Part shown: positions 1 to 9,345 of the stretch, piece after piece
How the letters are laid out: each line of letters begins with the position of its first letter
Numbering within the stretch: position 1 is the stretch's first letter
DNA from: Enoplosus armatus
Taxonomy: Eukaryota; Chordata; Actinopteri; Centrarchiformes; Enoplosidae
DNA length: 64,000 nt
Direction: 5' to 3'
Assembly (NCBI RefSeq): GCF_043641665.1
Contig: NC_092189.1
Span: 18,891,333 to 18,955,332, forward strand
Notes under the pieces: model-generated
The model's input: the letters and a program-made list of their open reading frames with translations, nothing else
Databases searched by the model: none
Told to the model about the DNA's origin: nothing
Translations under genes and position numbers: made by a program

Positions 1-238
1 TTGGCCTAATTTTATGACAAAGTTTAAAATATTTAAATATAGAAGTGTGCAACATACGACAGGTCCATGGTCAGAATTGAACGGGGACGTTGCCGCTATA
101 CAGCATGCGTCTTAATCACTCAGCCACAAAGACAATCAACAAAATAAAATGACAAATGTAAATTAAAATGCCAGAATTAAAATTCGAGTAAAACAAATCC
201 ATTGTCTGATTTTGACAAGGCTTTATAAAATTCATTAC
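1..238 (-). other. cxcl14: cxcl14 intron 3, 5' part only
   Basis: Begins with the GTAATG donor of exon 3 and runs off the left edge. It is AT-rich. I looked for an acceptor followed by a VYE-type terminus and found none, so the terminal exon is outside the window. Confidence 0.7.
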
Positions 239-352
239 CTGTGCTTGTCCTTCCAGATGCGGAACCACTTGACCAGATTCTTGGTGCTCTGAAGTTTGGG
301 ATGAAGACAATACTCCTGCCCTTTGAACCGAGCCACGTTCTCCATCGTCACA
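239..352 (-). CDS. cxcl14: cxcl14 exon 3: second half of chemokine fold and C-terminal helix
   Basis: The acceptor is CCGCTCAG|T, preceded by a CT-rich tract. The donor AG|GTAATG has GT at 238-237. The exon length of 114 equals 1 + 37x3 + 2. It encodes [20 protein letters not shown], then a segment with [12 protein letters not shown] and two bases of an Arg codon. Human CXCL14 reads [20 protein letters not shown] here, so the loop before the fourth cysteine is aligned but altered (ENVARFKG against KSVSRYRG). The tryptophan-containing C-terminal helix (KW, IW) is retained. The next exon should supply only the last few codons and the stop. Confidence 0.95.
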
Positions 353-3300
353 CTGAGCGGACAGGCAAAGAGGAAGAAAAGAGAGAGAGGAAAAAAACAT
401 AGATATTAGGAAGTAAAAGAATCTACTGTTATTAACAAAACATAAGAATAACAATTCATTCACTATCTTTTGCACTCCCTTGTCAGTTAAATCAAAGTTT
501 GTAAGGTAATAGTTCCTTTTGCTTCATGTTATCTGTCTTCTAAGCGAGTTTTACAGCTTCAAACATAACATCATAATACACACTGATTTTCTCCACATAA
601 CAGGATAGCCGGCCTAAATGTCAAATATTCACTCACAACATGGCGCCAGAATCTGCGGGCTACTGTAGAATGACTTAGAGAAGAAAATGTAGAGATTCAA
701 CAATAAATATTTGACATTTAGACGGCCCAGTGCAATAACATGGCTCCAAAATGGTTTAATTAGGCTGCACAGTATGTTTGGAGGAATAGACAACTGTGTT
801 ATCTTCAATAGTTTGAGAGAAGGTTCAGTTCAACTACAGGAGCCAACTTGCAGTATGTTTTGTTTTTATGAACTTCAATGGAGATGAAAGTAAAAATACT
901 GATTTGGGAGTATTTCAAATCGTCTGAAAGCCAATCTGAGTCATTTGAATGGAGACTGGTCAAGTTCTAGCTGCTATTCTACACTGTCCTCAATAACATT
1001 TCCGCAGTTAAATGCCCTCTCAATTCAAAACAGCAGCTTGCACAGAGCGGCCAGTTACTTGGCAATGGGGTAATATTATGGAGCTGCCACTAAAAAATGT
1101 GACATCTGAGCTCATTGAATCAGTTGGTCTGTCTGTAACCCTCTGCTTAAGGCAACGGTAGAGACAGTCTGCCCGCATGTGGCATATTCAGGCCGAACAA
1201 GAGAAATGTGGGAACAAACACCCACCATGCCATGGGGCCTCTCCATCCAGTGACACACTCAAAGGCTCACCAAACCATGAATGTTAAATGAGTTGACTAG
1301 AAGAGAAAAGACTTGATTCTCAATAAAAATGCTGCATTCAGTCGTTATAAAGATTAGATTAAATAGTTTTGCATCTATTTTCCTGCCCATTCAGTTGTCA
1401 CCTTGTTTGGCTATTGAGGTTTGTTTGGGCAGCTGTACATGCTTTGTTATGGAAGAGCTGAGCTTTGAGTGTGTGTGTGTGTGTTTGATAGCGAGAACAT
1501 GAAAGTGTCTTTATATGCGTGAATGCCAGCGGACTCATATCTGCAAAGGCTGTAATAAACACAGCCTGAATGTTTATTCATGGCTGCTCAGCAGAGGTGA
1601 AATTTAACCTAATTATTGTGTTAATTTGAGCTTTAGTTCCTCCTCATTATAATTCACCTGGGCAGCTGAAGTGTAGCCACTGGCTCTAACGGCTAATATG
1701 GTTAACAAAATGTTTCATAAACACAGGGGGAGGAAGGACAGAGCTAAAAGAAGAATGTAAGAGCAAAGCAGAGAAAAAGAAAGGAAGTGAAGTGCACTAG
1801 AATGAGAGGTAGCAAGAAAAAACAGAAAAAGACACAAAGGACACAGAGTGATGGGAATAAGAAGAGGGTGAAAAATGAATAAGATAAAGTGGAAAAAAAG
1901 ACTGAATTGAAGAAGAAATAGAGAGAAAGAAAACAAATAAGGAGAAAACAGGGACATTTCGGGGCTCCTAGCTTGTGTGTTGGGTTAGGAGTGGTCGCTA
2001 TGAATGCCAAACTGAGCGCCGTAAGCCAAACGGCCACAACAAAGGCCAGAGGGGGACTCTCGCGCTCATTTCTTTCCTGCTCTCTTTCTTTCGGGTGGCT
2101 TTCCGGAGCCCGCTGAGGCTCATTTTTCACTGGGCACCAGTGGCTGGTGCCCCCATCTCATGCTAATAGAGCAGCCTTAAATAAAATGCTGTGTGGCGGA
2201 CAACACACACTCACACAGAAACAGACCTGTGAGTTGACGTAGACCAGTTCTAGTACTTTGAGTGTTTTTTGCATTTATACTTGATTTCCTAAACTCCACT
2301 GCATGGTCTTTGAAAACACAGAATATTTATTTTCCTATATTCCTATATATTTATATAATTTTAGACACATACACAGATTAACACACACTGTACACACATT
2401 ATCATGCACTGTCACTATTTTGTAAACCTTTACTTACTTTTATAATACAGCCCATTATAGGGTATCAACTTTAAAAACAATAGTAGGGCTGCAACTAATG
2501 ATTTGTTTTCATTATTATTATGACTAATCGATTATTCATTTCACAATAAAATGTCAATAAAATAGTGGAAAATGCCCATTACAAGTTCCTAAAGCACAAC
2601 AATCCACAATCCAAAGATATTTAATTTAAAATGCTATAAAATGGAGAAAAGTTAGAGCAGCTCGAATCAGCAGATTGTAAATTTTTAAACGATAAATCTG
2701 TTAATGTAATTGTTGCGGATTCATTTTCTATCCACTGACTAATTGAGTAACAAAAGTTTCAGCACTGACAATATTGAAACATATGGGATCCATGTACTCT
2801 GATTAATCCCATTTCAATTTGGAAAAGTGCAATTTATGTGGTGCTATTGTCACTATATACTACATATCGGTACTGGGAGGAATCTGAATCCAATCCAATC
2901 ATATAATATATTCATCACTATCATATGTTCATGTAGAATTTGAGTAAAAACAGTTTTGTTTATTGTAGAGTAAATATTTTAGTTTTAACCCTAAAATGTA
3001 ATGATTTACATTGAATGGACACAATGTGACTGTGTAACCAGATTTATGCCATCTGTCACATCCACATCATCAGTTTCTCAGTGCGGTTAAATTGTGTTGC
3101 CTGTGTGATATATTAATTTGCCAGCAGGTGGCAGCAGAGTTTGCGCCTTGGACACGAAACTGACTCCAGGGAGGCTGACATAACATCCCCATCTGTTGTC
3201 CCTTCATGTAGCTTTGACGTGAAACTTCAAATGAATTCCACACAGAAATCGCAGCTCAGATTTCCAGCTACGTATAAGACTTCATCCCCAAGAGTTCCAA

Positions 3301-6300
3301 GATCATAGTAAAAATAAATATACTACATACTGCTTATATAACGTAGGTTTATTCATTTAAAGTTGTCTGTCTATCTGAGCGCCACAGACTGAGTGTGTTT
3401 TGACTCTTTTAGAAAGAAAGGCCTAGTTATCGTCAGAGAGGTTCATGCTGCACTCCACGATGGCTCAAGCTGAACATAATAGCCGTCTGTCTGCTCGAGC
3501 TGTGATTTTATGGGTCAAAGGTCAGATGGCAGAGAGACAGAGTAGGTGGACGGGTCAAACAATCTGTCTATAACTCACAAATCAAGCTAAAACACACTGC
3601 AGTTTGTGATGTAACAACACATTGTTTTGTATGAAATAATGTATTTTGTATTTTTTGTATGAAATAATGTAATAAATATGTTATATACATTACAACCTAA
3701 GATATTGTATGTTATCATCAAATGACTGGAAATTAAGCTTAACCCTTTATTAGACTCTCATGTAGAAAGTATTTGAAAGTTCTGGAAAGTGTTTTTTCGT
3801 CTCCCCACCTTTCCAACTAATTAATCTAAAAATGTCCTCGCTCGTGACTGCGGGTGTAATTAAATCATCCATTTATTATCATGCTGTAAATCCTCCAAAG
3901 TGCTTTAAGCACAGACGACAGGATGTTTTGATAATGCTCGTACAGCTGCCAATTATTTTTATGGTATTTTGGAGGACAGTCATGGCACAGTTACAGTTGT
4001 ATATCTGTGTGTCAAGCACGTACAAATACTGTGATATTATGACTTGTAGTGCAGGCCAGCACAGGGAGAAAGAAGCAGGAGAAAAAGGGACGAGGAGAGA
4101 CAGAGATGGGCAGAAAAAGGTCAAGGGATGAAAGAAAAGAAGCATACATAGAATGAGAAGGGTAAAGACAACGAGGAAGAGGAAGAAGAGGTGGAAGGCC
4201 AGCAAGGAAAGAATGAAGAAAAAGAGAGAAAGAGAATAAAAGTCTCACTCACAATATCATCTTCTCTTGGCAGTACGGGTGTTTGGGTTTGATCTCCAGC
4301 TTCTGTACATCCTTGTATCTGATTTTCGGTCCTTTTCTGGTGCACCTGCACTTGTAGGCTGTCGAGAAGTCAAAATCGCACGAGTCATCAAACACAAACA
4401 CGATGAACTTGTAATGCTGGGAATTTCAAGAATAATGGAAACTGATCATGTGGAAACTGAATTGTGTGACAGATTATTGAAATGAGTCTCAGAATTACTT
4501 CCAGCGATGAAACTGACACAAAAGTGACGGAAAAGTTAATTCTTTGTGATTTGACAGCAAATTGGCTCTAAATAAATCCCCGGTTTATCTTTAATACACA
4601 CTGACAAGTTAGGATTACCAGTGGCAATATTTAAGTCTGGTACCTCACTGTTGAAATATCACTTCACAAACACTGTTTCTTTCAGTCAACTCATTAATAC
4701 ATGTACTTATACAAACAGAACAGTCGATGTTTTAATTAAAGATGAAGAAGTCAGACATAAAAATGTTACGTTTTTTTCCATTTACACAGTTATTACCCTG
4801 CAAACATCAAATATTAGTAAAATGGAAACTTTTGAGTTAAGAAAAATGTTCCTTCACATCAGCAAAAAGAGCAAATTCAGCACATTGTATTAAATGCAGC
4901 TCAGATGACTTATGATTTCACACTGGACGGATTCAAGTTAGGCAGAGAGACCCTCTGGCTTCAACAGAAAACCACGAATGCAGTGCTGTAATTGGGACTA
5001 CATGCAGTCATACTTCTTAAGTATCTTTTCAGTCCAGCATCTTCTTGATCTCTCTTTGTTGTGACTTTATGCTGCTGAATAAAGGCAGAGGAAATGAGTT
5101 TTGCCGGGTTGTATATTTGTGATGGGAGGTGATGACCTGGATAGTCCAAGGTTTCCTTCATCCATCACCTGCTATCTGTCCTCACCGCCGGCCACTAAAT
5201 CTGTCACCAGCCCCACACATATGCCAGCGCTCTGCACAAACACACTGGACAACAGAGGCCAATAAAACCAGGGAGACACTGAGGTTAACATATTCATATA
5301 TACTGTGTTCTGGGGGTTTCGATGGGGTAAATGGCTTCAACATTTCAGTCTATGTGAATAGATGTTGTCTCCTTCCTAAAGACATGTACCTGCATGTATA
5401 TCCTGCCAACAATAACAAACAAGTTGATGGTTCCCCCTCTTTTTGCCCCAAACTATGATGCTATGCAGGTACATTTAAGCAATATGTGCTTTCCAAAGAG
5501 CTGACAAAGACTCATAATGCCCCTGGTAAAAACATAGACATATAGTTTTTCCTAAAAAGTTTTCGTTTGCAGATATAAGTCTTCCACCGAGTGTATTTAG
5601 ACTACATTTTGGATTTACAGATTGTTTTGGCTGCATTAAATCTATTATTCACAAAGACAATGACATTTCATTCCATCAATGTTCTCCACTCCTCAACCCC
5701 CCCCCTCCACATGGCCCCATGAATATTGGCTTTAAATCATTTCAGCTACATATGGTGAGCTTCACTTGTCTTGCCAAACACACAGAGTGGTGATCATGGT
5801 GTAAAAAAGGCTTGTGAATGCCAACTTAAGGATCAGACTTTCACACCATAATCATATTCATCATTACACTCTAGTTTTGAAAAGGTCTCAATGTTTGTTA
5901 AAGTGCTTAGATTGAGAGTAACATGCATGCAGCAGGTGGCATATTGGTGATGTATAAACATGCAGGGAAACACACCACTGAGACACTTTAACTAAGTTGT
6001 TGTTTTCACAATCTGTGCTGGAGATTCAGGGATTTTTGGCTTCAACTTTACTCACATTTCAAACAAACTCTGGACAGGAGGACTGATTTTGCATTTAATT
6101 TCCCTATCCGTCCCTTCATACACACACACATAACAAAGCAAATGAGGTGTCCACCTATTGTTTGTTACTCAGTTACATCACCACAGCTTCACTGCAAAAC
6201 ATCCCCTTCTCAAAAATTACCAACTTAAACCTAAAACTGAACGAATAAAAAAGGAAAAAATAAGTTTACCTTCTGCACTCAGGAAGTATAAGGCCACCAC

Positions 6301-6333
6301 TAACAAAAGTAGCACCGCTGTGCACCGATGCAT
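239..6333 (-). CDS. cxcl14: C-X-C motif chemokine 14 (cxcl14), exons 1-3 of 4, 3' end off the window
   Basis: Secreted chemokine, joined from 6270-6333, 4253-4358 and 239-352 on the minus strand. The three exons splice in phase (phase 1, then phase 2) and encode 94 full residues plus two bases of codon 95. Visible parts are a signal peptide (about residues 1-22, hydrophobic run [14 protein letters not shown] cleavage motif), a CRC (CXC) motif at residues 25-27, the CXCL14 signature RKGPKIRY at 29-36, further cysteines at 51 and 72 that should pair with 25 and 27, and CLHPKLQST at 72-80. No ELR precedes the CXC. Human CXCL14 has the same four-exon layout, with a last exon of only about four codons (VYEE); I could not find its equivalent in bases 1-238, so it should lie left of the window. 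Family knowledge: CXCL14 is an unusually conserved homeostatic chemokine made by epithelium and neural tissue. Its receptor here cannot be inferred. Confidence 0.95.
1735..1960 (+). repeat. Polypurine tract within cxcl14 intron 2
   Basis: GGGGGAGGAAGGACAGAG and following blocks are more than four-fifths A/G by eye. The reverse strand gives a Phe/Leu/Ser-rich frame (1744-2130) that is a composition artefact. Confidence 0.65.
2485..2767 (+). repeat. Eroded AGGGCTGCAACTAA-type teleost interspersed repeat
   Basis: Begins AGGGCTGCAACTAATG, continues with ATTATTATGACTAATCGATT and AAAATGTCAATAAAATAGTG, then CACAATCCAAAGATATTTAA, and ends near a degraded TTTCAGCACT. The order of these blocks matches a repeat very common in percomorph intergenic and UTR DNA. 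It has near-complementary ends, which suggests a non-autonomous DNA element. It sits in cxcl14 intron 2. Confidence 0.75.
3121..3135 (+). promoter_or_regulatory. CTCF-type binding motif in cxcl14 intron 2
   Basis: CCAGCAGGTGGCAGC fits the vertebrate CTCF core (CCASYAGRKGGCRS) at every position. The surrounding DNA (TTGCCAGCAGG... to CAGAGTTTGCGCC) is unique sequence rather than a recognised repeat. Occupancy cannot be judged from sequence. Confidence 0.5.
4050..4245 (+). repeat. Long polypurine tract abutting the exon 2 donor of cxcl14
   Basis: Almost continuous A/G with short breaks (for example GAGAAAGAAGCAGGAGAAAA). On the cxcl14 transcript this is a pyrimidine-rich stretch that starts within about 10 bases of the 5' splice site. 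It accounts for the Ser/Leu/Phe-rich minus-strand reading frames here, which are not genes. Confidence 0.75.
4253..4358 (-). CDS. cxcl14: cxcl14 exon 2: CXC motif and N-terminal half of mature chemokine
   Basis: The acceptor is CTCGACAG|CC. The first two bases complete the Ala codon begun in exon 1. The exon then encodes 34 residues from [16 protein letters not shown] to CQEKMI and ends with two bases of a Phe codon before the donor GTGAGT at 4252-4247. The exon length of 106 is exactly 2 + 34x3 + 2. The block matches human CXCL14 ([20 protein letters not shown]) almost residue for residue, which identifies the gene. Cysteines fall at 25, 27 and 51. The intronic sequence right after the donor is strongly pyrimidine-rich on the transcript strand. 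Confidence 0.95.
4359..6269 (-). other. cxcl14: cxcl14 intron 1 (1.9 kb)
   Basis: Runs from the GTAAAC donor of exon 1 to the ACAG acceptor of exon 2. It is AT-rich unique sequence with no repeat I recognise. Two short reading frames in it (4621-4893 and 5129-5458, plus strand) have no protein-like features. Confidence 0.85.
6270..6333 (-). CDS. cxcl14: cxcl14 exon 1: start codon and signal peptide
   Basis: Starts at the ATG whose complement is CAT at 6331-6333 and encodes [21 protein letters not shown], followed by one base of a split Ala codon. The donor is G|GTAAAC, with GT at 6269-6268. The peptide has a short polar N-end, a Leu/Val-rich core and a small-residue end (S-A-E-A after splicing), typical of a secreted protein. 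The start is chosen because it directly precedes the hydrophobic core, and there is no other in-frame ATG between it and the predicted cap site near 6620. The frame itself stays open far upstream, to an ATG at 6786 that should lie outside the transcript. Confidence 0.93.
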
Positions 6334-6622
6334 GTCTTCACAAGTGGAAAAAGATGTTTTTTTTAAAACAAGCTCCTCAAAATCCGAGCTCTCCAAACGG
6401 TCTCTGAGTAAACTCACAAACACAAAAACAAAAGTCTGTCGAAGTGCAAATAATATCCACTTGCAGTGACTGTTGGATGGCAGGACTGAAGCAGCGCTGA
6501 GGGTTTTCTGCCTTTTGGAGTCCCTTTGGAGCGCAGATTGTGCAACTTCGTCTGTGCGTCCTGAGCGCTTGGATGAACCTCCAAGCACTCGTTTAGGTCT
6601 CTCTCCCTTTCTCTCTCTCGCT
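6334..6622 (-). other. cxcl14: Predicted 5' UTR of cxcl14
   Basis: Lies between the initiator ATG and a start site placed about 30 bases below the TATA-like box. It has no out-of-place ATG that I can see close to the start and no obvious intron. The upper part (6590-6650, plus strand CT-rich) becomes a purine-rich GAGAGAGAAAGGGAGAG leader on the transcript. The upper limit is inferred, not seen. Confidence 0.5.
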
Positions 6623-6645
6623 TGCTGCGGAGAGGCAGGCAGCAG

Positions 6646-6690
6646 CTCTTTTAAAAAGCAGCCCGCTGTCCCAACCTCATTAATATGCAC
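6646..6690 (-). promoter_or_regulatory. cxcl14: Probable cxcl14 core promoter (TATA-like box and upstream AT motif)
   Basis: On the minus strand the sequence reads CATATTAATGAGG (about 6674-6686), then GGGCTGC and TTTTTAAAAGAG (about 6647-6658). TTTTTAAAAG is a plausible TATA box at a sensible distance (about 315-325 bases) above the ATG. The ATTAAT element just upstream resembles a homeodomain/POU site. The assignment rests on position and motif only. Confidence 0.45.
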
Positions 6691-6699
6691 GGCCAGGCA

Positions 6700-7560
6700 G
6701 CGAATCAAACACTTGTGGTCTGCGAGGGAGAAGTGGAGAACATGGAAAAGGGAGGGAGGGAGCGGAAAAAAAACAAAAAAAATCACTCATATAACGAGGG
6801 TGGAGTGGCGTCTGATTTGATAGACGGAGCTGGCTAGTTTATGTTGGGCTCCCGCTGTCCTGATTATGACTGACAGGAAACTTCAGTTGCGCTCAGTGTT
6901 CAGTGTAGCACGTTTGAACGTTACAACAGATATTTCTATGAGGTTCTGTGGTGACTTTTGTGCGTCCAGTAATGTGGGTCAACACTTACTTGGCAGAGTC
7001 TTATATGTCTAAGCACTTCGCAATAATAGGGTTATATTGGGTTGCCATGGCTACGGAAGAAATCGTTTCTGATTAGCTCATGACCTCAAACATATGGTAG
7101 CTACGAAACAATCTAAGCTCAAAGATTCTGCTCCATTCGCTGAATGAAGACTCAGTTGAAAGCCCCATAGAGCTAGTAAGGGGACCTTTAGCTTATCTTT
7201 TTTTTTTTTTTAATTAAATTTAGTTCCCAAGGGTAAAGAATTAACGTAGGTGCTCAAACCGCAAACATAGTTCCGGTCAACAAGGGTTCGAAATCAGTGC
7301 GCAGGTATCCATAGCAACAGCACTTGTTTCTGTTGCTGCTTGCTAACTCTAATTGGAAATCGACCTAGCCAGGCTAAACAGACTAAAAAAACTTTAAAAA
7401 AAGAAGATACAGGTAAACAATGGTCCTTTTGCTACTGGCTAGAGGACTAGAGGACTATTACTACACTACAGTGTCCTGATATATGAAAACAATGAATAAG
7501 ACAGAGGCAAAGAACGCCACAATACGAAGCAGAGTGTTATTTCCTCTGCTTTTAAGATGA
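6700..7560. other. Upstream flank of cxcl14, no gene
   Basis: Unique DNA with a G-rich then A-rich stretch (6740-6785) and a 14-base T run near 7198. Includes GGTTGCCATGGCTACGG at 7039 and TCCATAGCAACAGC at 7308, short motifs resembling RFX X-box half sites (GTTGCCATGG...), but spacing is not convincing. No exon seen. Confidence 0.4.
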
Positions 7561-7699
7561 TTTATTTGGACATTTTGCCGTCATTGGTTGGGGACAGCTG
7601 AGAGAGACAGGAAAGGTGGGTGAGAGAGAGGGGATGACATGCAGCAAAGGGCCCGGGCCGCTGTACTCGCTGTACCAGGTGAGCTACTGGGGCGCCCAG
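7561..7699 (-). mobile_element. Truncated tRNA-derived SINE
   Basis: On the minus strand it starts GGGCGCCCCAGTAGCTCAC and CTGGTACAGCG, a degenerate tRNA-like A box. A shortened middle (CAGCGGCCCGGGC) follows, then the body CCTTTGCTGCATGTCATCCC, a CT-rich run, and CAGCTGTCCCC...GGCAAAATGTCC. This order matches a widespread fish tRNA-SINE. The part between A box and body is shorter than in full copies, so the B box is probably lost. Confidence 0.8.
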
Positions 7700-8039
7700 T
7701 TTTATGTATAGTTTTAAGACAACAGCGAATGGTCCTTGGAAATTACTGAAACTGAAAAACAAAACAAAAAGTAGATTAAGCCACATCAAGAAGTCTTCTG
7801 AAATTAAAAATATTTTCCCCATAGAAAATCAACATATATGTCCATGGCAGCATATTTGTGTGGACTTCTTTGATCAAAAGATTAGGTTATTGTGAAAATA
7901 AGTTCAACAGAAGTAGTATCATCATAGGCCTACTTTATGTGTCCTTAAGCCTACACAAAAAGTGGGGACAATTACATTTTTTGTTCGACTTAAACATTAA
8001 TCTTTCTTCCTAAAACATAAATTCAACCTTCTATTAATG

Positions 8040-8225
8040 ACCAGCTTCATGAACAGATTCAGGACAGTGTCACTGTTCACCAATAAATGCAGCCATTGTG
8101 TCTGGGGATGCCATCAGGCTGAACCATTGGCCTGTAAGAGATAGCCCTGAGAAGAAGGCCTGACCCCTCCCACCTGGGACGCTCTGACCACAGGATTAAA
8201 CAGAATTCATCACCGTCCTGCATCA
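8040..8225. promoter_or_regulatory. Unique GC-richer block 1.4 kb upstream of the cxcl14 start, candidate enhancer
   Basis: A compact stretch (GCAGCCATTGTGTCTGGGGA, GAACCATTGGCCTGTAAGAG, CCACCTGGGACGCTCTGACC) that is unlike the AT-rich DNA around it and matches no repeat I know. Its look and position suggest a conserved cis element. No alignment was possible. Confidence 0.25.
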
Positions 8226-8234
8226 TAAGGGATT

Positions 8235-8259
8235 TGTGTGTGTGTGTGTGTGTGTGTGT
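8235..8259. repeat. (TG)n microsatellite
   Basis: Twelve TG units. Shorter TG tracts follow near 8280 and 8380-8400. Confidence 0.95.
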
Positions 8260-9034
8260 TCACTCTGTCCTCTCTCTATGTGTGTGTTTGTGTTCACCTC
8301 TCCGCCCTGAACACTGATGCAATCAACTCCTGTCATCACTCAAACCAGTGGCCATGAAATGTCTGCACCATGGACCTGTATGTGTGTGCGTGTGTGTGTG
8401 TATACACTTTGCTCATGCTTGCATAGCCATATTTGTGAGTCTACGTGAGTACTAGCATGTACATCTGTAAAATGCTGCTTAATAGACTTTGCAGTTTACA
8501 TGTATGTGCAGCCTGAACAAATGTTGTTTTCAGCCTAAACATGGAAAACCCTGAAGTCTGGGTCACATACAGATGGAAATTAAAATTTTTGCCAATCCTT
8601 CCTTTGGTCCTCTGGGTATAAACGACAGTAGGACGTGATCCTAGCTACAATTTACAGCAAACTGTGACAGATTGAGACGCGACCCCTGCAGAATATTGAT
8701 GCTATGTGAATCCATCTCAAGTTTTTGATCTCAGGATAAAAGACATCGGTGGGCTGTCTGTTCCAGTCTTCGGCTGAAGTGACCGATAATCAGTCGGACA
8801 TCTGATGTCTTCAAACGTTAGATCACTGCAGCTTCACTGAATACTAAAGGAAAGAAAGAAATTGAAAGCAGTTAAAACATACAGGATTTCAGCCAAAAGA
8901 AATCTGTCTTGAAATGATGATGAAAATTACATCATTATTTGTCATTCTTAATCCGTCAAAGAAGATGGTGGATAAGAGTTTATTTCATGATCACTAACCA
9001 GAACCTCATTGAGGACATTGAGAATATCTCACCA

Positions 9035-9345
9035 CACTGGTCGAGCATGAAATATCTCAACAACTACTGGATGGATTGCCATGACATTTTTTACAGACCT
9101 TCATGGTGCCCAGAGGATGAAGCCTAATGTTGGTGAGCCCCTTACTTTTCCTCTAGCGTCACCATGAAGTTCACATTTGTGGTTTTGAGTGAAATTGCCA
9201 CAAAAATGAATGTCCCCTTCAGGATGAATTGTAATAACTGGTGAACCTCTCATTTTTCCACTAGCGCCATCAACAGGTCAATATTTCGATTTGTCCATTA
9301 CTTTGGTTTATGACTAAATACCTGCAAAACTGATCACATTATATA
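9035..9345 (+). repeat. Teleost interspersed repeat (AAATATCTCAACAACTACTGG family), 5' half
   Basis: Contains AAATATCTCAACAACTACTGG-like, GGATTGCCATGACATTTT, CAGAGGATGAAGCCTAATG, TTTTCCTCTAGCGTCACCAT, CAGGATGAATTGTAATAACT and ACCTGCAAAACTGATCACAT in order. I recognise this block order from many fish loci. The complementary 3' half of the family occurs separately at 33988-34175, and a reverse-strand copy at 21985-22215. Confidence 0.75.

Larger units (their letters stand above)
353..4252 (-). other. cxcl14: cxcl14 intron 2 (3.9 kb)
   Basis: Bounded by the GTGAGT donor and CAG acceptor of the flanking exons. It contains a purine-rich tract at 1735-1960 and another at 4050-4245 (both pyrimidine-rich in the RNA), an eroded AGGGCTGCAACTAA-family repeat at 2485-2767, a CTCF-type motif at 3121-3135 and a short direct repeat (TTTGTATGAAATAATGTA near 3627 and 3654). 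The remainder shows no exon. Confidence 0.85.

Noticed and set aside
1744..2130. 128-codon Phe/Leu/Ser-rich minus-strand frame
   Set aside because: Its downstream half is a translation of a purine tract, all of it inside cxcl14 intron 2.
6217..6786. 189-codon minus-strand frame taken as one protein
   Set aside because: It is the cxcl14 promoter, 5' UTR, exon 1 and read-through into intron 1. Only the MHRC... part before the donor is coding.
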